DNA of 64,000 bases from Plantago ovata (GCA_028274465.1 CM051456.1:100221050-100285049), one strand, 5' to 3'; positions 31,171 through 43,466 are shown, counted from the first letter of the stretch. Translations and numbers: made by a program. Notes: generated from the letters alone by a model not told the origin.

Positions 31171-33174
31171 TGTTAGTAATTGTAGGAAATTACCTCTAAG
31201 GTTAACGCAGCAGAATTCGAAAATTTTTCTACATGGATCGTTGATTGAATGATTATTTAACATGCTCCATATAAATGACTTACCCGTCACCCAACTTCCA
31301 TTAATCATTGATCTAATCATGAATTTGTTCTTCAAGAACAATTGATGATCTTCTAAAGAATCTGACTGAACTCAGAACAATTCTAAGCTGCCTACGTACC
31401 CTCAGGATCAAGTCAAACGTAGTTCAATTCTTCGTTGATATATTCTCCATGGATGCTAGTAAATCCATATTCAAAATCTACATAAAGCAAAATAAGAAAT
31501 CTCAAAGATCATAATAAATGAGAATTAATCAAAGAAGAAAAGAAAGGAGTTAGAACAAATACAACCGTATAAAACCCTAGAGAAGAAGGAGAGCTCAAAG
31601 CCACAAGCAGCAACAACAACACAACACGTAAAAACCCTACTAATCAAAAGTCAGCTGCATGGACTGAATATATGTGTATAAAACGCATATTCTACTTTAC
31701 ATGGGCCTGGCCCAGTCGGCTAGTATGCTAGTTAATGAGCTGGAGGTCTTGGGTTCGAAACCCACTACTATCAATCTTTTTCTTTTGGGCTTTTAACACT
31801 TGATCCTCATTTTAAATTGGTTCAAATGCACATTCTAACTTTAATTAATTAAATCCAATTTAATCTAATTATTCGTTTCTTCTTTTATTAATTAAATCTA
31901 ATTTAATTAATTTACTTTCTAAAAGTATAAATTAATTAAGTACATTGAATTCAATTCAACTTAATTAATAAATTCTATCAAATAGAACATTCTCAACAAT
32001 ATTAAATTAAATATTTATCAATCCAATTGATATTTTATTTAATATAGTAATTAAGTCATAAATCCAATTTTAACTTAATTAATGATTTCCATCAAATGAA
32101 ATGTCATTGACAATAGTAAATGAATTTTATCAATCCAATTGACATTTAATTTACCCTAATGCTTAATCGGGCGAATTATCACCTAGTTGTATATGACCCA
32201 TAGGCCCTCACATATTAGGCAATGATCAAATCAAGGTCTCAGTGAATGTTCCTAGACAATCGTCACTAGACAATACTAATATGTAAGTAACGTTTGTTGA
32301 GGAGATACAAACTGCCTGTGATGTAGAGTACTTTGATGATACGGTCCTTTCATTCTCGAATACTCGAATGAGTCTAGAATATGGATTAGTGTGTATTCCA
32401 ATAACTCATCCATTGTCTCTCAATCTTGTTAGTCGATCTAGATGATTATGTCCAAACACCATTTTGACATATATCTTTGCAGTGGCCACTGACTAATGAT
32501 CGCACTAAATATGAGATGTAGAGTATTCTCTCCTTGAATCTATTCGGAGGAATGAATCCTGATCTTGGTCCAATCACTCACACCATATGCTTCCTAATAT
32601 ACCCAACGCATGCCGTATCTACCCTACCTTAAGAGTGCAAGCGTTGCGCATGGTCAAAGTATGTTATTCCACATATGATGTAGTATTGACCTCAAGTCTG
32701 AGGACTATTACATCACCCTACAATCCGATACTTCCATAGACACTTAAATAGAATTTACCAAATGGTTTCTCGGCTGGGTATGCCAACACTCTCCAAAGTG
32801 TCCATGTGTCCATCATGAATAACCAAGCTATTCGCAGCAGTGAGAACTATCACATCCTCGAAGGATCTGATGCAACACATGCTAGTCTCTATCGCATCAT
32901 TGATATCCCATATCTCAATGACCATCAACTAGTGGTTAATTTTAGGACTTAAGTTTTGACACGCAAGCTCCCACTAACTTGGTGATTATCTTTAGTCATT
33001 GGGAACATCTTATAGAATAATTTAAACAACCAAATAATCTATTCGGTAAATGTAATGCCAATTGTATTTATGTATGCTTAAATAAATGTAACATAAATAA
33101 ATACCAATAAGCTGAATGCGGTAAAGTACATATCGTCCTGAATGTTGGTTGTCTCTAGGACATATATACTTTCA
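31171..33174 (-). repeat. 5' LTR of Copia1
   Basis: 2004 bp, the partner of 15009-17012. It holds the second tRNA-like segment at 31703-31767. Confidence 0.9.
31703..31767 (+). other. tRNA-like segment in the Copia1 5' LTR
   Basis: A-box-like TGGCCCAGTCGGCTAG and B-box GGGTTCGAAACCC, closer to the A-box consensus than the copy at 15541. Presence in both LTRs shows it predates this insertion. Confidence 0.4.
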
Positions 33175-33302
33175 TGCGCCCCGAGTCCGGCTGAGAACTC
33201 GGGGTGCGGAATGGCGAGTCCGGCTCGGACTCGCTAGCGGGGTAGCTACGGCCACTGGCGGCCAAAAGCTTCCCCGGTCTCTTTGGCTTCCCCATGACCT
33301 GC
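33175..33302 (-). pseudogene. CACTA transposase-like gene, 5' exon part
   Basis: Starts after a splice acceptor (sense AACTTGCAG|GTC), followed at once by ATGGGGAAGCC. The reading frame runs to the Copia1 junction and continues in the same frame at 15003 once Copia1 and one TGCGC copy are discounted. The segment is Ser/Pro-rich. Confidence 0.65.
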
Positions 33303-33610
33303 AAGTTAAACAACAAGCGTTAGAAACAACTAATGGAAAAAAAAGACTTTACAGCTCCAAATGGAGCTGCAAAATGCTCCAACAAATTAGAAACAACGCT
33401 GGACTTTTGGGTCACGCTAGTAGGCTTGTCAAGCCTCATGAAGGGAATCTCCCATCCATTTCGAAGGCGGAAGTCTCAAGAGCCAGTTGGCTTTCCAAGC
33501 CTAATAAATGGAATCCCCCAATGTACGAGCTGGCATCTATTTATTATCAACCTAATATAAAACATGTAAAATCAGAGATATACTAATCGCATTTTGCGTC
33601 GTTCCAAAAT
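33303..33610. other. Probable CACTA interior, upstream of the coding exon
   Basis: No confident gene. It carries TTTACAGCTCCAAATGGAGCTG at 33348-33369, a relative of the foldback that follows. Confidence 0.35.
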
Positions 33611-33740
33611 GGAGCAATTTACAACTCCAAATTGAGCTGTAAATCATAAGTTTACAGCTCCATTTGGAGCTGTAAATTGCTCCATTTTTTGAGCAATTTA
33701 CAGCTCCAAATGGAGATGTAAACTTATGATTTACAGCTCC
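33611..33740. repeat. Foldback element with 50-bp arms
   Basis: 33633-33682 and 33691-33740 are inverted copies with one or two mismatches around an 8-base spacer. Each arm contains its own smaller palindrome TTTACAGCTCC/GGAGCTGTAAA. The transcript would form a long hairpin. It may be the core of a foldback MITE. Confidence 0.7.
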
Positions 33741-34381
33741 ATAAACTACTACTACAATTACACTACTACTACTACTAGTACTAGTTCCATAAGCCTAAAT
33801 TTACACTACTACTAACGGAGCATTTTACAGCCTAAAACATCCTCAAATCAAGCTATTAATTTAAATATGCAATATTAATAGAATCAATTAAAAATTAACT
33901 AAAAGTTATGCAATCAAGTCATGGTTCAGAGCATATCATTCTCAAAATAAATCCAGTACCATTATCAATTTTCTAACATTTACCTCATCCTCAATTTTCT
34001 AACATTTATTTAAATTAAATCAAAATTTATCTAAATAAAATAAATATCCAGTATCCAGTATCCAATAGTACCATTTATCTAAATTTATCTAAATTACTCT
34101 AACATTTATCCTCAATTAAAATGCTACACATGAACAAGAGAACCCAATAATTGAATTTAGCGTTACTAAACTTATATAAAATGAAGATGAGAAAGGGAGG
34201 GATGAACTTCGGCAGGACGGCGGTGCGGTGGTGGTACGGCAGCAAAGAAGAAGAAGGGGATGAGAAGGTCGCCGCTGAGTGATGTTGGTGGTGGTACGTC
34301 GAAGAGGAGTGGCGGTGGTGAGTAGTCGTGGTGGCACGCCGATGAAGGAGTGGTGGTGGTGAGCCGATTGTGGTGGTCGAT
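33741..34381. other. Unassigned, with a CTA-rich microsatellite and GGTGGT-rich end
   Basis: An ACT/CTA run lies at 33747-33785. The rest is AT-rich until 34190-34375, which is rich in GGTGGTGG. The minus ORF here is low-complexity. No gene supported. Confidence 0.3.
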
Positions 34382-35252
34382 TGTTAGGAAGCTTGTAATT
34401 TTGATGAACAGATTATCATGCTAAATTAAGAATAGTCCAGTGATTAGTACTCTTAGGGTCCATAGGAAATTAGAATTTTTAAAGGACATTATAAAAGAGG
34501 AACATCTGCTGAAGACTTAGTATAGCTACTAGATAGATTCTTTTGTCTGCTGATGATGTACGTTGTTTGCTGAAACAATCTATTGAAGTATAAGAACCAC
34601 TCAGAAGACTTGAGGACTTGAAGATTTGAAGACAAGAAGACTTGAAGTTTGTTGAGATTTGGTATCTATATAAGGCACATAGTAAAGTTAACTAAAGCAT
34701 ATATTTCAGCAAAGCAGAAAACACAAGTATTACACTTGAGTCTGCTGAGCTAATATAACTTGCTAAAGTAACTACATGTGACATTACTTGCTGAAGTAGT
34801 ACTTTCATTTGAGCTCCAAGTTTCAAACGTTGAAACAGGTCAAAGAGCATTAAATGAAAAACATGCCGTTCTGAAAAAGTTGAACACGCTGCTGACAGCA
34901 CCTTCGTAGCAAGATAGTGACATTTTTTGGCTCCGGCTTAGAATTTTAAAATTCAAACGGTACCAACAAGTGGTTATTTTTAAGTATTGTTATTTTTTTA
35001 ACCTGCTGAGTTGTTATTTTTCTTAAAAGCACTTAATTTCAAAAGACTTCCGTTCTCTGATTATTTAAGTATTGGCAAAGCTTATTACTGAACAAGTATT
35101 AAGCACCTTGTTGAGAAACTGTATTAAGTATCAGCATAAACTTTTTACTGAAAAGTAAAAGCACCTTGCTGAGAAAGTTTTAGGCAACGAAAACGTTTTA
35201 GAGACTATTCACCCCCCCTCTAGTCTCTACTTGTTGTCTAAAGGGACCAACA
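34382..35252 (+). repeat. 5' LTR of Copia2
   Basis: TGTTAGGAAG to GACCAACA, 871 bp, directly before the primer site. The words TTGCTGAA and CTGCTGA are frequent. The end TCTAGTCTCTACTTGTTG is close to the primer site as in Sireviruses. No partner LTR in the window. Confidence 0.75.
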
Positions 35253-35254
35253 AG

Positions 35255-35266
35255 TGGTATCAGAGC
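35255..35266 (+). promoter_or_regulatory. Primer binding site of Copia2
   Basis: TGGTATCAGAGC, initiator tRNA-Met type, two bases after the LTR. Confidence 0.9.
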
Positions 35267-35367
35267 AGGAGGTTCATTCCTTCTGCACTGAACCTAGATC
35301 CCTTTTAAGTGCTTTCTGTAAATCACTTACGCTTGATCAAGGTTGGTAGTTTGTTTCTTTTTGCAGG

Positions 35368-36677
35368 ATGTCTTTAGGTGACACTCCATTGCTGAAGCAG
35401 GAAAACTATGAGAAATGGCGAAACAACATGATGCTACATCTTGAGGCCATTAGTGATGAGATGGTGACTGTCATAAATGATGGTCCACTAAAGATCACTA
35501 AAGTTGAGAGAAGTTTTCCTCACAAAACCACAGATACTGCTGGAAAGGAAACCGTTTTAGGTGAACCTGTTGACACAATCGTACCAAAACCAAGAGAGGA
35601 ATGGACTTCTGATGAAGCCAAGAGATTTCATATGGATGGCCAAGCAAGAAACATTGTTATCCGGTCTACTCCTAACACCATACAGTGCAAACTGTGGAGT
35701 GCAAAGACTGCTAAGGAAGCTTGGAAAATGGTTCAAGATCTTTGTGCTGGATCTGACAAAACCAAGGAAAACAAACTCGAAGTATTGAAGTTGAAATTTC
35801 AAAAATTTAAACAAGGTACTGCTGAGTCACTGGAAGATTTGGATTTCGTCACTGGAAGACTTGGATTTCGTCACTGGAAGACTTGGATTTCAGGTTCACA
35901 ACTCTTGTGAGTGAAATGGCTGCCTTAGGTGCTGGAAACTTCTATTCAGATTCTGAGAAGGTGAAAACCATCATCAGAAGTTTGAATCAAGAATGGATCC
36001 ACACTCAGAACTTCTATTACAATCAAGGAATGCCTAATATTACTCCAATAGAGTTGTTCTCTCACCTTGCTGCCGTAAACTATGAGACAAAGTAAAGAGA
36101 AAATGTGTCTGCTGAAAAATCGCAGAACATTGCTCTTGCTGCTAAGGCTTCATCTTCTGAAAAGAAGGCTGAAAAAGAGCATGCTGATGAAAGTGCTTTG
36201 GTTGTTAAAAACATGAGAAAATTCATCAGCAAAGAGCTTGAAAGAAGAAAAGCAAAGGAGAAGCTGAAAAAGCATCTTGGAAACAACTACTACAAGTACA
36301 AGACAGATGTTAGCTCGCTGAATAAGCAAGCTCAGCCTACCTCTTCCTCTGAAGAACCAGCAATAGGAAATGATCTTTATTTCTACTGCAAGAAACCTGG
36401 CCATTTCAAAGCCAAGTGTCCCTTGCTGAAAGGCAAGACTGCTGACAAAAGAAAGAAGTTAAAAAAGGCCATGATTGCTGAAGAAAAGAAGAAGCTTCAA
36501 GCTAAGATTGATGATTTATGCATAGATACTAGCACTGAAGAAAGTGAGGAAGACGACTCAGACACTGAAGAAGAATCAACCATGGATGTTGAATTGGAAA
36601 GGAAGTATGTGGAATTGCTATGGAAGCATTTCCAGACGTGTCAAACATGGAATTCTGTCTTATGGCGGATCAGGTAA
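35368..36677 (+). pseudogene. Copia2 gag
   Basis: Begins MSLGDTPLLKQENYEKWRNN, a copia gag N-terminus, with a UBN2-like middle (LWSAKTAKEAWKMVQ). At 35833-35888 a 22-bp unit is present about three times, which shifts the frame; the gag frame resumes at 35883. A stop follows at 36093-36095. The zinc knuckle reads YFYCKKPGHFKAKC, with Tyr where the first Cys should be, so it would not bind zinc normally. An acidic Glu/Asp run follows. Confidence 0.75.
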
Positions 36678-38530
36678 TTTCTCCTAACACAGACTCCGAT
36701 TCAGATGATGAAAATGAAATTGATCTTGAAAAGATACAAGGAACAATTGAAAGATTCGAGAAAAATCTGAGCAAACAACAAGAGAAATTAAAGAATGCTG
36801 AATCTCTGACCAAGCAAACTACTGAAAAGTATGTCTTGCTGAAAGCTGAGTGAGAAAGAAAAGATGCTGAAATATTACATCTTAAGAAAACTACTTGCTG
36901 AAGCTAATTGTCAACAGAGTTGAAAGAATATCAATCTTCAATTCTGAAGTTACTTGCTGAAATACAAGAGCTGAAAAAGATGAAAGTCAATTTCAAATCT
37001 TATGCGAATGCTAGTAACACTCTGACAGAACTAAACTCTTTTCTGAGAGATCCTTCTCAGAAAGAAGGTTTAGGTGCCACTTATGAAGGTGATGACGTGA
37101 TACTCTTGAGTAAAGACAAATCACCAATAACCTTTGTTCGTGCTACTGATAGTGTTCAACCAGAACTCTATCAAATTGGTCAATCTAAGGTTGCTAAAAC
37201 ACGCAATCAAGTACCTATGACCAAGAAGCTTAATGTTGCTACTCAAAGTAACAAGACGTCAAAAGGAAAACAGGTTGCTGAAACGCAATCCGTAGAGGGC
37301 ATTGCAGAAAAATCTCTTTTGGGCTCGGGGAAGCTTTTGCACTTCGGAACTGAAGTGAGCAAAAAAGAAGGAAAGAAATCTCTGGTCAGAAAAGGGTTGA
37401 TGAAAAGCAGTCCACCAAACAAGTTGCTGAAAAGCAATTTGTTAAGCCTAAAGACAAGATTACTGAAAGCAGTAATCAGAAGACCTTTTCTGACAAACCC
37501 GAATCAAGTAAGGTTGCTGAGACAAAGACTCAACATGCTCCGAGAAGTGGACTTGGTTACAAGAACAAGAAAAACCAACTTTTCCATGAGTATAAGCAAA
37601 GTCAGCAAAGACACTTCAAAGAGCTGAACAAATCCAAGCCTAAGAGTACTAACAACACTCAGAATACTAGGACTAGAAAAAATCTTGCTAGAAAAAAACT
37701 TACTGAAAAGTATGTTCAGCAAAAGGGAAAACCAAACAAGAAACCACATCAGAAAGTGGACTTGACTAGCAATAGTCAAAAGTCTTTTGGCCCCAAGACA
37801 TCTAGTTCCTCAGCAAGAAGAAAACAAGTCAAGATTAAAAAATCTGAGGCTTGGGTTTCCACTGGTCGTTTCTTTAAGCATGTTAGTGAATATCCTATTC
37901 TGGATAATTGACTTGTTTACTCTTGATTATGCAGACTTCAGCCACAGAGACAACCAATCCTATTTGGAACTTTGACAGTGGCTGCGGGAAGCACATGACG
38001 GGCGAGAAAACAAATCTTATAAACTACAGACGGTGGTCTGGAGGTCCAACAATAAGGTTTGTTGGTGGAGGCTTTGCATCTACTAAAGGCTATGGTGACG
38101 TGAAGTTAGGATGCATTACTATGAGTTCTTTATGTCAAAAACCTTAAGTTCAACCTGTTCAGCATAAGTCAGTTTGCTGACAAAGGTTACTTCATCAAAA
38201 TCAAAGTGATGAATGCAAACTTATTGACTTTGAGACAAATAAGGTAATCATGGTTGCTAGAAGATCATGAGGTCTAAACACTGTAGATTGGTCTTCAGCA
38301 ATCATTGAACTAGTCACCTAAATTTCTGAAAATGCATGGTTATGGCATAAAAGAACTAGTCACCTAAATTTCAAGACGCTGAATAAGCTGTCTAAAAAGG
38401 CACTTGTAGTTGGATTGCCTAAGGTTACTTTTAAGAAGGATGGTGTTTGCACTGCATGTTAGCAGGGTAAGAAAACCAAGGCCTCTTTCAAGAACAAGGC
38501 AGTACCGTCAACTACAAAACCTTTACAACT
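36678..38530 (+). pseudogene. Copia2 gag C-terminus, protease and integrase zinc region
   Basis: Lys-rich filler in broken frames to about 37900. A copia protease with WNFDSGCGKHMTG follows at 37960-38140. The integrase HHCC region (WHKRTSHLN...C) around 38340-38480 has a TAG after CTAC. Several frameshifts lie between. Confidence 0.65.
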
Positions 38531-38531
38531 C

Positions 38532-39518
38532 TTGGACATGGACTTGTTCGAATCTTCTTCAACAAGCTATGCTGGCAAGAAATATGGTCTGGTGGTGGTG
38601 GATGATTATTCAAGATTCACTTGGGTGATTTTCATCAAACAAAAGTCTGAAACAAGAACTGAAATACCTAACTTGCTAAACAAGCTCGAAATCATGAAAA
38701 ATGACAAGGTAAAAATCATCAGAACAGACCATGGTACTGAGTTTGTAAACCAGTATATAACTGAGTATTGCACTTCTAAAGGAATACAACATCAGTTATC
38801 CTCAATAAGGACACCTCAACAAAATGGTGTTGCTGAAAGGAAGAATCGTACCCTTAAGGAAACAGCTAGAACCATGCTTGCTGACACTGAAATAAGTGAA
38901 GCCTATTGGGTTGAAGCGATTAACACTGCTTGCTATACTCAAAATAGATGCTTGATAACTAAGGAGTACAACAAAACTCCCTACGAGGTATTTGTTGGAA
39001 GACCCCCTAACATCACTCATCTAAGAGTATTTGGTTGCAAATGCTTTGTTCTTAACAATGGTAGAGAATATCTAAGAACATTTCAACCAAAGGAAAATGA
39101 AGTGATATTTCTTGGTTACTCCTTGCATAACAAAGTTTATAGAGTTTACAACAATAAGGCACAAAAGATTGAAGAATCTGTGCATGTTGATTCTGAAAAT
39201 GACACGCCATCACCAAGTCAAGTCAAGATAAATATAGTTCTTGATAAGGAATTCTCGGCTAAAGATGCAGTTGCTCCAGATGTTGCTGAAACATTGCAAC
39301 TTCATGTGCCTACTGACGAGTTACCTCAAACAAGCAATACTGAACAAGTAGTTGCTGATGAACCCATATCAGTAGAGACACAACCGGATACCAGTGGTAC
39401 TGAAGAGTCACATGCTGAAATGCATACATGTCCAGATCCAAAGAGCAAACGCGTTAATATTTGGATTAGAGATCATCCCTCTAAGGATATGATTGGTGAT
39501 ATTGACAAAGCCAAGTGA
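38532..39518 (+). pseudogene. Copia2 integrase core
   Basis: A 328-codon open frame with the DDE triad: MDLFE (first Asp), RTDHGTEF (second Asp) and GVAERKNRT (Glu), then a copia-type C-terminal region (KTPYEVFVGRPPNI, FGCKCFV, GYS). The part is intact but separated from both neighbours by stops. Confidence 0.8.
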
Positions 39519-40286
39519 CTAGATCAAAAGTTTCTACTAACAAAGACGTTGCTGAAGAAGCAATGGTAGTTGAAGTAGAAGCATTATTCTCTTGCTTTGT
39601 GTCTGAAATTTAACCTAAAACCATAGAAGAAACTTTAAAGCATTCTGAATGGATCAAGGCAATGCAAGAAGAACTGGATCAATTTGAAAGGAACAAAGAA
39701 AGCAATTGGTACTAAGTGAGTGTTCAGAAATAAGCTGAGCGAGTCTAGTGAAGTAACAAGGAACAAAACACGTTTAGTTGCTCAAGGTTACTGTCAGACT
39801 GAAGGATTGGATTATGATGAGAGTTTTATGCTCCAGTTGCGAGATTGGATGCTATTAGACTATTCTTAGCCTTTGCCGCTCACAAAGACTTCATAGTTTA
39901 CCAAATGGATGTTAAAAGTGCATTTCTAAATGGTGAACTTGCTGAAGAAGTCTATCTAGAACAACCCCTGGCTTTGAACTTCCTTCAGAAATCAAGATGG
40001 TATTACAAGCTTTAGAAAGCTGTATATGGTATAAAGCAAGCACCAAGAGCTTGGTATGACACCTTAGTTAGGTTCTTGCTGGATAATGGTTTCAAGAAGG
40101 GTGAGGTTGATTAAACCTTGTTTACCATAAATCATGATGGTAAATTACTTTTACTCCAGATTTATGTGGATGACATAATATTTGGTTCTCAAGAAAAGCA
40201 ACTTTGTGATGATTTTGCCAAACTCATGACAAACAAGTTTGAAATGAGCATGATGGGAAAATTGAATTATTTCCTAGGATTGCAAG
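39519..40286 (+). pseudogene. Copia2 reverse transcriptase, partial
   Basis: Broken frames with [53 protein letters not shown] and the catalytic YVDD in LQIYVDDIIFGS. It stops at YFLGLQV, where element E begins. Confidence 0.8.
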
Positions 40287-40685
40287 TGATGAACGTGTAT
40301 TTTACACTTTCATTCGATTCTTTTTCACCAATTTAGCTATCCTCTAGGTTAATTTAGCTTATATTTTAGTGCATTTTATTAGAATAGTGTCACGTTTCCC
40401 TTTTCTTTGCATTTTTCAGGTTTTAGGTGAAAAACGTGTTTTTATGGGCAATATTGATGAAGAGGACGAGGTTTTGGTGTTTCGAGGATATTCGTGGAGT
40501 ATCTAGAAGGTTCCGGATGAGATTTGAGGCCTAGGGGACGAGTTTCAAGGCTTAAAGGTCACTAGAAGGCAAAATCCGAGTCCGAAAAGGAAAAGAAGAC
40601 TGAAATCTCGCTGAAGCCGGTCTGGACGTCCCAGGCGAATCGCCTGGGACGTGGGGCGAATCGCCCGGCACCTGGGGGTCGGTTC
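40287..40685 (+). repeat. Element E LTR, left part
   Basis: Starts TGATGAACGTGTATTTTACA, the LTR start of the Athila-like family, in plus orientation. It includes GC palindromes at 40629-40680 and is cut by Copia3 at 40686. It closely matches the LTR of element C on the opposite strand (50573-51034). Confidence 0.8.
40629..40680 (+). promoter_or_regulatory. GC-palindrome array of the E LTR
   Basis: CCCAGGCGAATCGCCTGGG is a perfect 19-bp palindrome, followed by GGGGCGAATCGCCCGG. The TATA box that should follow has been separated by Copia3 and the gap. Confidence 0.6.
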
Positions 40686-42595
40686 TGTAAGAAAATATGG
40701 TAAGAGTTACCCCTAGGGTACGCAGCGGAATTTCAAAAATTTTCTTAACATGCATGTTAATTGATCATATAGCGTATATAACAAACACATTAATTAGAAG
40801 ACTTACAATACTCCAAAAGTAAGAATAGGTATTGAATCGATACGCCAATCGATGAAGTCTTTGTAGTAATCCGGTGAATCTTCTCCTTCGTCGAAGTCGT
40901 AGATATCTGCAATACTTTGATTATCTTCAAGACAATAAAACTTAGTTTCCAGCTCTTTGAACCTCAACCTTGGTATCCACGGATGAACAACTTATCGGAA
41001 AGAATGCTAGGATATTCTTTATGTGGCCAAGAAGATGGGGCGGCAATTTTCCTCCGGTTGGAAGTGGCGCGCGCGGCTTATGGAGAGGTGGGGAGAGCTT
41101 TTTATTTTCTCTAAGAAAACTGGTAAAAGAATGATTCAGAGTGATCTTCAATCAACTGTATTCAACCATGTTCAAAGCTCTCTAATAGTCTACTATATAT
41201 AGTAGTCAATAGAATCCTAAGAATAATCAATTAGACTTCATAAAGGAATAAGAATCTAATTCTTATCGCACAAGGAAACCAATTCAAGTCTAGATTCATT
41301 CCCAATCAAATTAGAACTCAATCAGGAAAATCTAACTTATCCCTTGACTTCTAAAAGAGGAAGGAGTCGAACTCCTTCCCCTACTACTACTGCTGCGCAC
41401 GCGTCTAAGGGAGTCAGGTGGGATATTCCAGCTCCTATACGAAGTCAAATGATTTGACAGCTTCATCAAAGCGGATATTCCAGCTCCTAGACGCTTGCTT
41501 TAGCCCATAGATGGATCTCTACAATTTGCATACAACTGTTGTCCTGGTTTTACTAGTAAAATACATGGTATTTAAACATGCATTGTCAAACAATAGCATA
41601 TTCAGCAAACAAACAAGTAGTAGCCTATGTGGATGCCAAATGACTTCATAATTTCGTTGTGAAGTCTGTTGTGCTCAACGCGACGATGGTAACGTCCCTT
41701 CATCTGACTAACTCGAATGCATCTAGGATCGATGAAGTGTCTATCCCAATAATACATCCACGGGCGTCTTCAGTGAGTTGCTTGGTGAATCTAATATCTA
41801 TTATGACTATCATAACAATATTGATACGCTGGCCAACGGTTTTACCAATCACAACTATGAACGACTATGAGCAGTGCTCTCCTGTGCTACACATGAGAGA
41901 TGAATCCTTCATAGAATCACTTATCATCCCCATTTGTATGTAGCCATAATCCTGGATCGTGTCTTGGGTCAACTGCTTATTCAGAGCTGACATCGACGGG
42001 TCCACCAAGGATATGGGGCAACAAATGTGATGATAAAGTCCTGTAAGTCCAAAGGACGACTGACATCACTTCGACAACTTTCCGGTTCCCATAGACACTT
42101 CGGTGTAGAGTATACATCGATGGGAGTTTCCGGTGGGTACTTCCATTGTTCGGTAATCACCCTTCGAACAACTATGCGGAGTTATGGGAACGTTTCTTGA
42201 TTGTCCAACAATCCGTCCCGTGGCCGTGGGATCGGCTCACACTTGCTCTAACAAGTATAACATCCACGCATACTAGTCTCAGTTGGTTCATTCAGACCCC
42301 TACATCCGAGATGAACCTCGACTAGGGAGAGTTTGGGATAGATGATAACTCACATAGCTCCCACTATCTGTGTGATCGGTCATCTATCCGAGGGGACATG
42401 TTTGATATCAATACAAACATGAATTGAGATATGACATGCTGTATGCCTGGTGTAATATAAATATGAAAGCGATACTCAATAGTCAAACAACAAACATATA
42501 TTATATTACGTTGACCTGTGTAATAGTACATATATTCCCTTAATAAGGGCTGCATGCCCTTAATAAAGACTGTCTCTAGGACATATACACTATCA
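40686..42595 (-). repeat. 3' LTR of Copia3 (patchwork)
   Basis: 1910 bp. 41412-41656 does not match the other LTR. Instead 41439-41555 matches the element's own reverse transcriptase region (43664-43779), and 41556-41656 matches its leader (47585-47690). On both sides the LTR sequence is normal. Confidence 0.85.
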
Positions 42596-42609
42596 ATCTC
42601 CCACTTGGA

Positions 42610-43465
42610 TTAGAGCCAGTCACCTTTATGCTTAATGCCTAGATTAACATAATGTCTTAAGTGGGCATCCACTGATAAGACCTTGGTGAAAGGATCAGCC
42701 ACGTTGTCCGTGGTCGAGACACGTTCTATACTAATTTCTCCTCTATCAATAATCTCACGTATAACGTGATACTTTCTAAGTACATGTTTGTTCTTGTTTG
42801 TAGATCTCGTCTCCTTGGCTTGAGCGACGGCGCCCGTGTTGTCACAATTAATCGTTATTGGACTAGGAGCAGGAACAACCCTCAATTCCTTCAAGAACTC
42901 TGAAATCCAGACAGCTTCTTTCGATGCTTCTGATGCAGCAATGTACTCGCCTTCTGTGGCTGAGTCAGCAATCGTGTCTTGCTTAGAACTCTTCCAACAG
43001 ATAACTCCTCTGTTCAATTTGAATACGTATCCTGTTTGTGACTTAAAGTCATCAGGATCTGATTCAAATCCAGCGTCGACATAACCAGACATCTTTAATT
43101 CTGGTTCTCCACCAAACACCAAGAACATTTCCTTAGTCCGTCGAAGGTACTTAAGAATGTTCTTTACAGCAGTCCAGTGAGGTACTCCTGGATTCTGTTG
43201 GTGTCGACAAGTGACACTAAGCGCATATGCCACATCTGGCCTTGTGCAATTCATTGCATACATGATAGACCCTACTGCCGAAGCATAGGGCACACGACTC
43301 ATTGCCTTTCTTTCATCATCAGTTTTAGGACTATCCTTAACTTATAGCACGATCCCATGCCTAGCTGGGAGAAAGCCTCTCTTTGAGTCGTCCATCTTAT
43401 AACGCTTCAGTATTTTGTCGATGTAGGTGGACTGTGTCAATCCTAACATCCCATTGGACCTATCT
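42610..43465 (-). pseudogene. Copia3 RNase H
   Basis: After a frameshift near 43467 and a TAA near 43340, a 230-codon frame covers the copia RNase H: SGYVDAGFESDPDDFKSQTG, ATEGEYIAASEA, CDNTGAVAQAKE and ADPFTKVL. The acidic catalytic residues D, E, D are present. It removes the RNA strand during reverse transcription. Confidence 0.8.
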
Positions 43466-43466
43466 C

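Larger units (their letters stand above)
15009..33174 (-). mobile_element. Copia1: 18.2-kb Ty1/copia element with nested insertions
   Basis: Two 2004-bp LTRs with TG...CA ends and a perfect TGCGC duplication (15004-15008, 33175-33179). A sense tRNA-Met primer site precedes the 5' LTR at 31151-31166, and the polypurine tract CCAAGTGGGAG lies at 17013-17026. The interior is largely decayed; only RNase H traces are recognisable. It contains a hAT element, an L1 LINE, a hairpin array, a tandem array and a possible captured gene start. Its LTR and hairpins resemble Copia3, so the two are related. Confidence 0.85.
34382..40286 (+). mobile_element. Copia2: decayed Sirevirus-like copia element, truncated at 3' end
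   Basis: 5' LTR, tRNA-Met primer site, then gag, protease, integrase and part of the reverse transcriptase, cut at 40286 by the LTR of element E. RNase H and the 3' LTR are not visible. Gag ends, and the long acidic and Lys-rich region after the zinc knuckle, resemble Sireviruses. Many stops and frameshifts make it inactive. Confidence 0.8.

Noticed and set aside
34116..34337. Minus-strand ORF rich in Thr, Arg and Ser
   Set aside because: Low-complexity translation of GGTGGT repeats, no domain, no gene signals.
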